From contig NZ_BAABHD010000074.1 of NCBI RefSeq assembly GCF_039541915.1, positions 13,035 to 77,034 of the forward strand: a stretch of DNA of 64,000 bases. The letters are read 5' to 3'. Made by a program: the position numbers and the translations under genes. Below, one piece after another: positions 62,927-64,000 of this stretch. The notes under the pieces were generated by a model. It was not told the origin of the DNA. It did no database searches and saw only the letters and a program-made list of their open reading frames with translations. This DNA comes from Nibrella saemangeumensis (GTDB lineage Bacteria; Bacteroidota; Bacteroidia; Cytophagales; Spirosomataceae). Within the stretch, counting starts at the first letter, position 1, and each line of letters opens with the position of its first letter.

Positions 62927-63307
62927 TTATTGCTGCTTTTCTCGGTATTCTATGTAGAGGTCACCGCCCAAAGCTTCAAACAAATCTTTTAAGGTCTTCA
63001 AGCCTAATTTACGACTACCCTGCTCAATGTTGCCAATTACCTGAGCCGGATAGCCTATTGCCTGTCCTAACTCGGCTTGAGTCATTCCACGCATTATACG
63101 GAGTTCAGCAATGAGTTTCGGTATGTCTTCAGAAGTGTTTGATAAGCGTATACCTCCACCGGGAAGCAATTGGCCGGGTAAATCTATTTCATCCTCCTCT
63201 ACATCCTCTGTATCTCCTGAAAAGGTGCCGCCTTCAGCCGACTGCATCCGCTCAGCAAGATCATCAGATGGTACTTTCGTTATTTCAATATCTCGTTTAG
63301 TGTGCAT
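62927..63307 (-). CDS. XRE-family HTH protein, probable antitoxin
   Basis: A 126-residue protein. The C-terminal half (about 63-120) is a helix-turn-helix of the XRE/HipB type: IAELRIMRGMTQAELGQAIG, then VIGNIEQGSRKLGLKTLKDL and FEALGGDLYIEY. The N-terminal half is acidic and flexible (about 25-50, TEDVEEDEIDLPG) and could be the part that masks the toxin. It starts 32 bases after the stop of the ADP-ribosyltransferase gene on the same strand, so the enzyme is encoded first, as in higBA-type units. Confidence 0.8.
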   Translation of the reverse strand: MHTKRDIEITKVPSDDLAERMQSAEGGTFSGDTEDVEEDEIDLPGQLLPGGGIRLSNTSEDIPKLIAELRIMRGMTQAELGQAIGYPAQVIGNIEQGSRKLGLKTLKDLFEALGGDLYIEYREKQQ

Positions 63308-63339
63308 ATGTGTTTACCGGATTCAGGGTTCCGGCACCC

Positions 63340-63777
63340 TTATAGTTCAACTAACTCGGCCTCAACTGCCCAAATTTTACCTCCTACTTTGATTGTCCTT
63401 ACTCTCTTAATCTGGCAAGTTAATCCCGGCAGGTATAATGTTTCTTGTTCGGCTGGCGAATCACTCCATAAAGCAATGTCTCGTCCTGTTTTGCCTTCTA
63501 TCGTTAGCCGCACATTACCTTTAAAACGATCTGCTACCCACGAAGCGCGGCTGGTACTTGAAAAAGCAGCAAACGTAATTATTTTGGCCGTTTTTAGCCG
63601 TTCCACATAGCCATTAATATCATCTATCGAAAATGTCCGGTAAGTTGTACCCGGTAAAGGGGGTAAGCTTTTGACAACTTCAATTAATTGGGTTACTTGT
63701 TGAGTAACAACGCCTCCTAGTAAGTTTCGGTTAATGTCTCGATAACCTGAGCGAGTAAAGTCAGTTATAATTTGCAT
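63340..63777 (-). CDS. small ADP-ribosyltransferase, probable toxin
   Basis: A 145-residue protein that is little more than one R-S-E class ADP-ribosyltransferase domain. Arg47 lies in GTTYRTF, the STS motif is FSSTS (72-76), and the catalytic ExE is Glu110-Gln-Glu112 in AEQETLYLPG. The N-terminal ITDFTRSGYRDINRNLL matches the helix that opens this fold in C3/VIP2-like enzymes. ExE, not QxE, suggests arginine as the target residue. No signal peptide is seen, so it would act in the producing cell. With the downstream XRE gene it forms a likely toxin-antitoxin unit. Confidence 0.75.
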   Translation of the reverse strand: MQIITDFTRSGYRDINRNLLGGVVTQQVTQLIEVVKSLPPLPGTTYRTFSIDDINGYVERLKTAKIITFAAFSSTSRASWVADRFKGNVRLTIEGKTGRDIALWSDSPAEQETLYLPGLTCQIKRVRTIKVGGKIWAVEAELVEL

Positions 63778-63814
63778 ATGATTCTCCGATAGTTCACCTC
63801 GGTAGCGGGCTTAT

Positions 63815-63853
63815 ATTACTACAAATGTAATACAAATATGTATTAGTTCAAAA
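63815..63853 (-). promoter_or_regulatory. promoter with overlapping operator for the ADP-ribosyltransferase/XRE unit
   Basis: Read on the minus strand, TTTTG (63853-63849) and TACATTTG (63829-63822) form a -33/-7 pair with 19-base spacing, matching the Bacteroidota consensus TAnnTTTG. Two inverted repeats overlap it: TAATACA-AATA-TGTATTA (63828-63845) and ATTAC-TACAAAT-GTAAT (63815-63831). This is the layout expected when the XRE protein represses its own operon. The ATG follows 45 bases downstream of the -7 box. Confidence 0.6.
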
Positions 63854-63913
63854 TTATTTTTTACTGTGTAAAGCGGTAAGCACTATTTATTACTCTTTAG
63901 AGTTTTCTATGGT

Positions 63914-64000
63914 TTAAGCAAGTGTGTATGTATAAGTTTTATCATATTCCTGGTTTTTACCCACCACGGCATAGGCCCGTAAGATTAACTTATTGCGAAC
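63914..64000 (-). CDS. C-terminal end of a probable IS110-type transposase (cut by window edge)
   Basis: An open frame enters from the right edge and ends at TAA (63916-63914) after 28 visible residues, VRNKLILRAYAVVGKNQEYD followed by KTYTYTLA. The pattern resembles the tails of IS110/IS902 family transposases from Bacteroidota, recalled from memory and not tested. If right, an insertion sequence borders the accessory segment. Confidence 0.45.
   Translation of the reverse strand, partial: VRNKLILRAYAVVGKNQEYDKTYTYTLA

Overview
The window looks like a chromosome segment from a Bacteroidota bacterium, most likely order Cytophagales (Spirosoma-like). The reasons are a T9SS C-terminal sorting domain on a secreted protein, two giant periplasmic-propeller sensor kinases, TAnnTTTG-type promoter boxes, weak ribosome binding sites, an Na+-NQR operon, and moderate GC content. 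No rRNA or tRNA gene was recognised.

Layout. 0-4.5 kb: housekeeping and mixed genes (a molybdopterin oxidoreductase, a Uma2-type nuclease, pheA, parE). 4.8-31.7 kb: one long, almost entirely plus-strand surface-polysaccharide cluster. It opens with an outer-membrane export protein, a chain-length regulator and an ABC exporter whose ATPase has a C-terminal extension. Next come an aminotransferase, a WbqC protein and a NeuD-type acyltransferase that suggest an N-acylated amino sugar. About a dozen glycosyltransferases, a polymerase/ligase-like membrane protein, a WcaF-like acetyltransferase and a WecA-type initiating transferase complete it. 31.7-32.5 kb: two small membrane proteins behind a bidirectional terminator. 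32.6-37.0 kb: a stressosome-type switch (RsbR, RsbS, RsbT, an ATPase-phosphatase fusion) translationally overlapped with a PAS histidine kinase. 37.0-46.2 kb: two hybrid-like propeller sensor kinases flanking a T9SS surface protein that is broken by a one-base frameshift. All three genes have a related 17-18 bp palindrome in their upstream regions. 46.6-55.9 kb: a sodium-energetics block: nqrABCDEF, apbE, nqrM (opposite strand), a CBS-domain protein and nhaD. 56-58.8 kb: a DUF1080 lipoprotein and two ThuA-like proteins.

59-64 kb is different: it is much more AT-rich at first, gene orientation changes, and the contents are accessory. It holds a solo Cas4-like Fe-S nuclease, a class III nucleotidyl-cyclase-fold protein paired with an unrecognised 190-residue protein, a compact ADP-ribosyltransferase paired with an XRE regulator (a probable toxin-antitoxin unit with a visible promoter and operator), and the tail of a probable IS110-type transposase. 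A perfect 22-bp hairpin and a 12-bp tandem repeat sit at its left edge. This accessory segment is the best place to look for an undescribed system. The stressosome-kinase fusion module and the shared palindromes are the best leads in the core part.

All assignments come from reading the sequence by eye. No database search was run.
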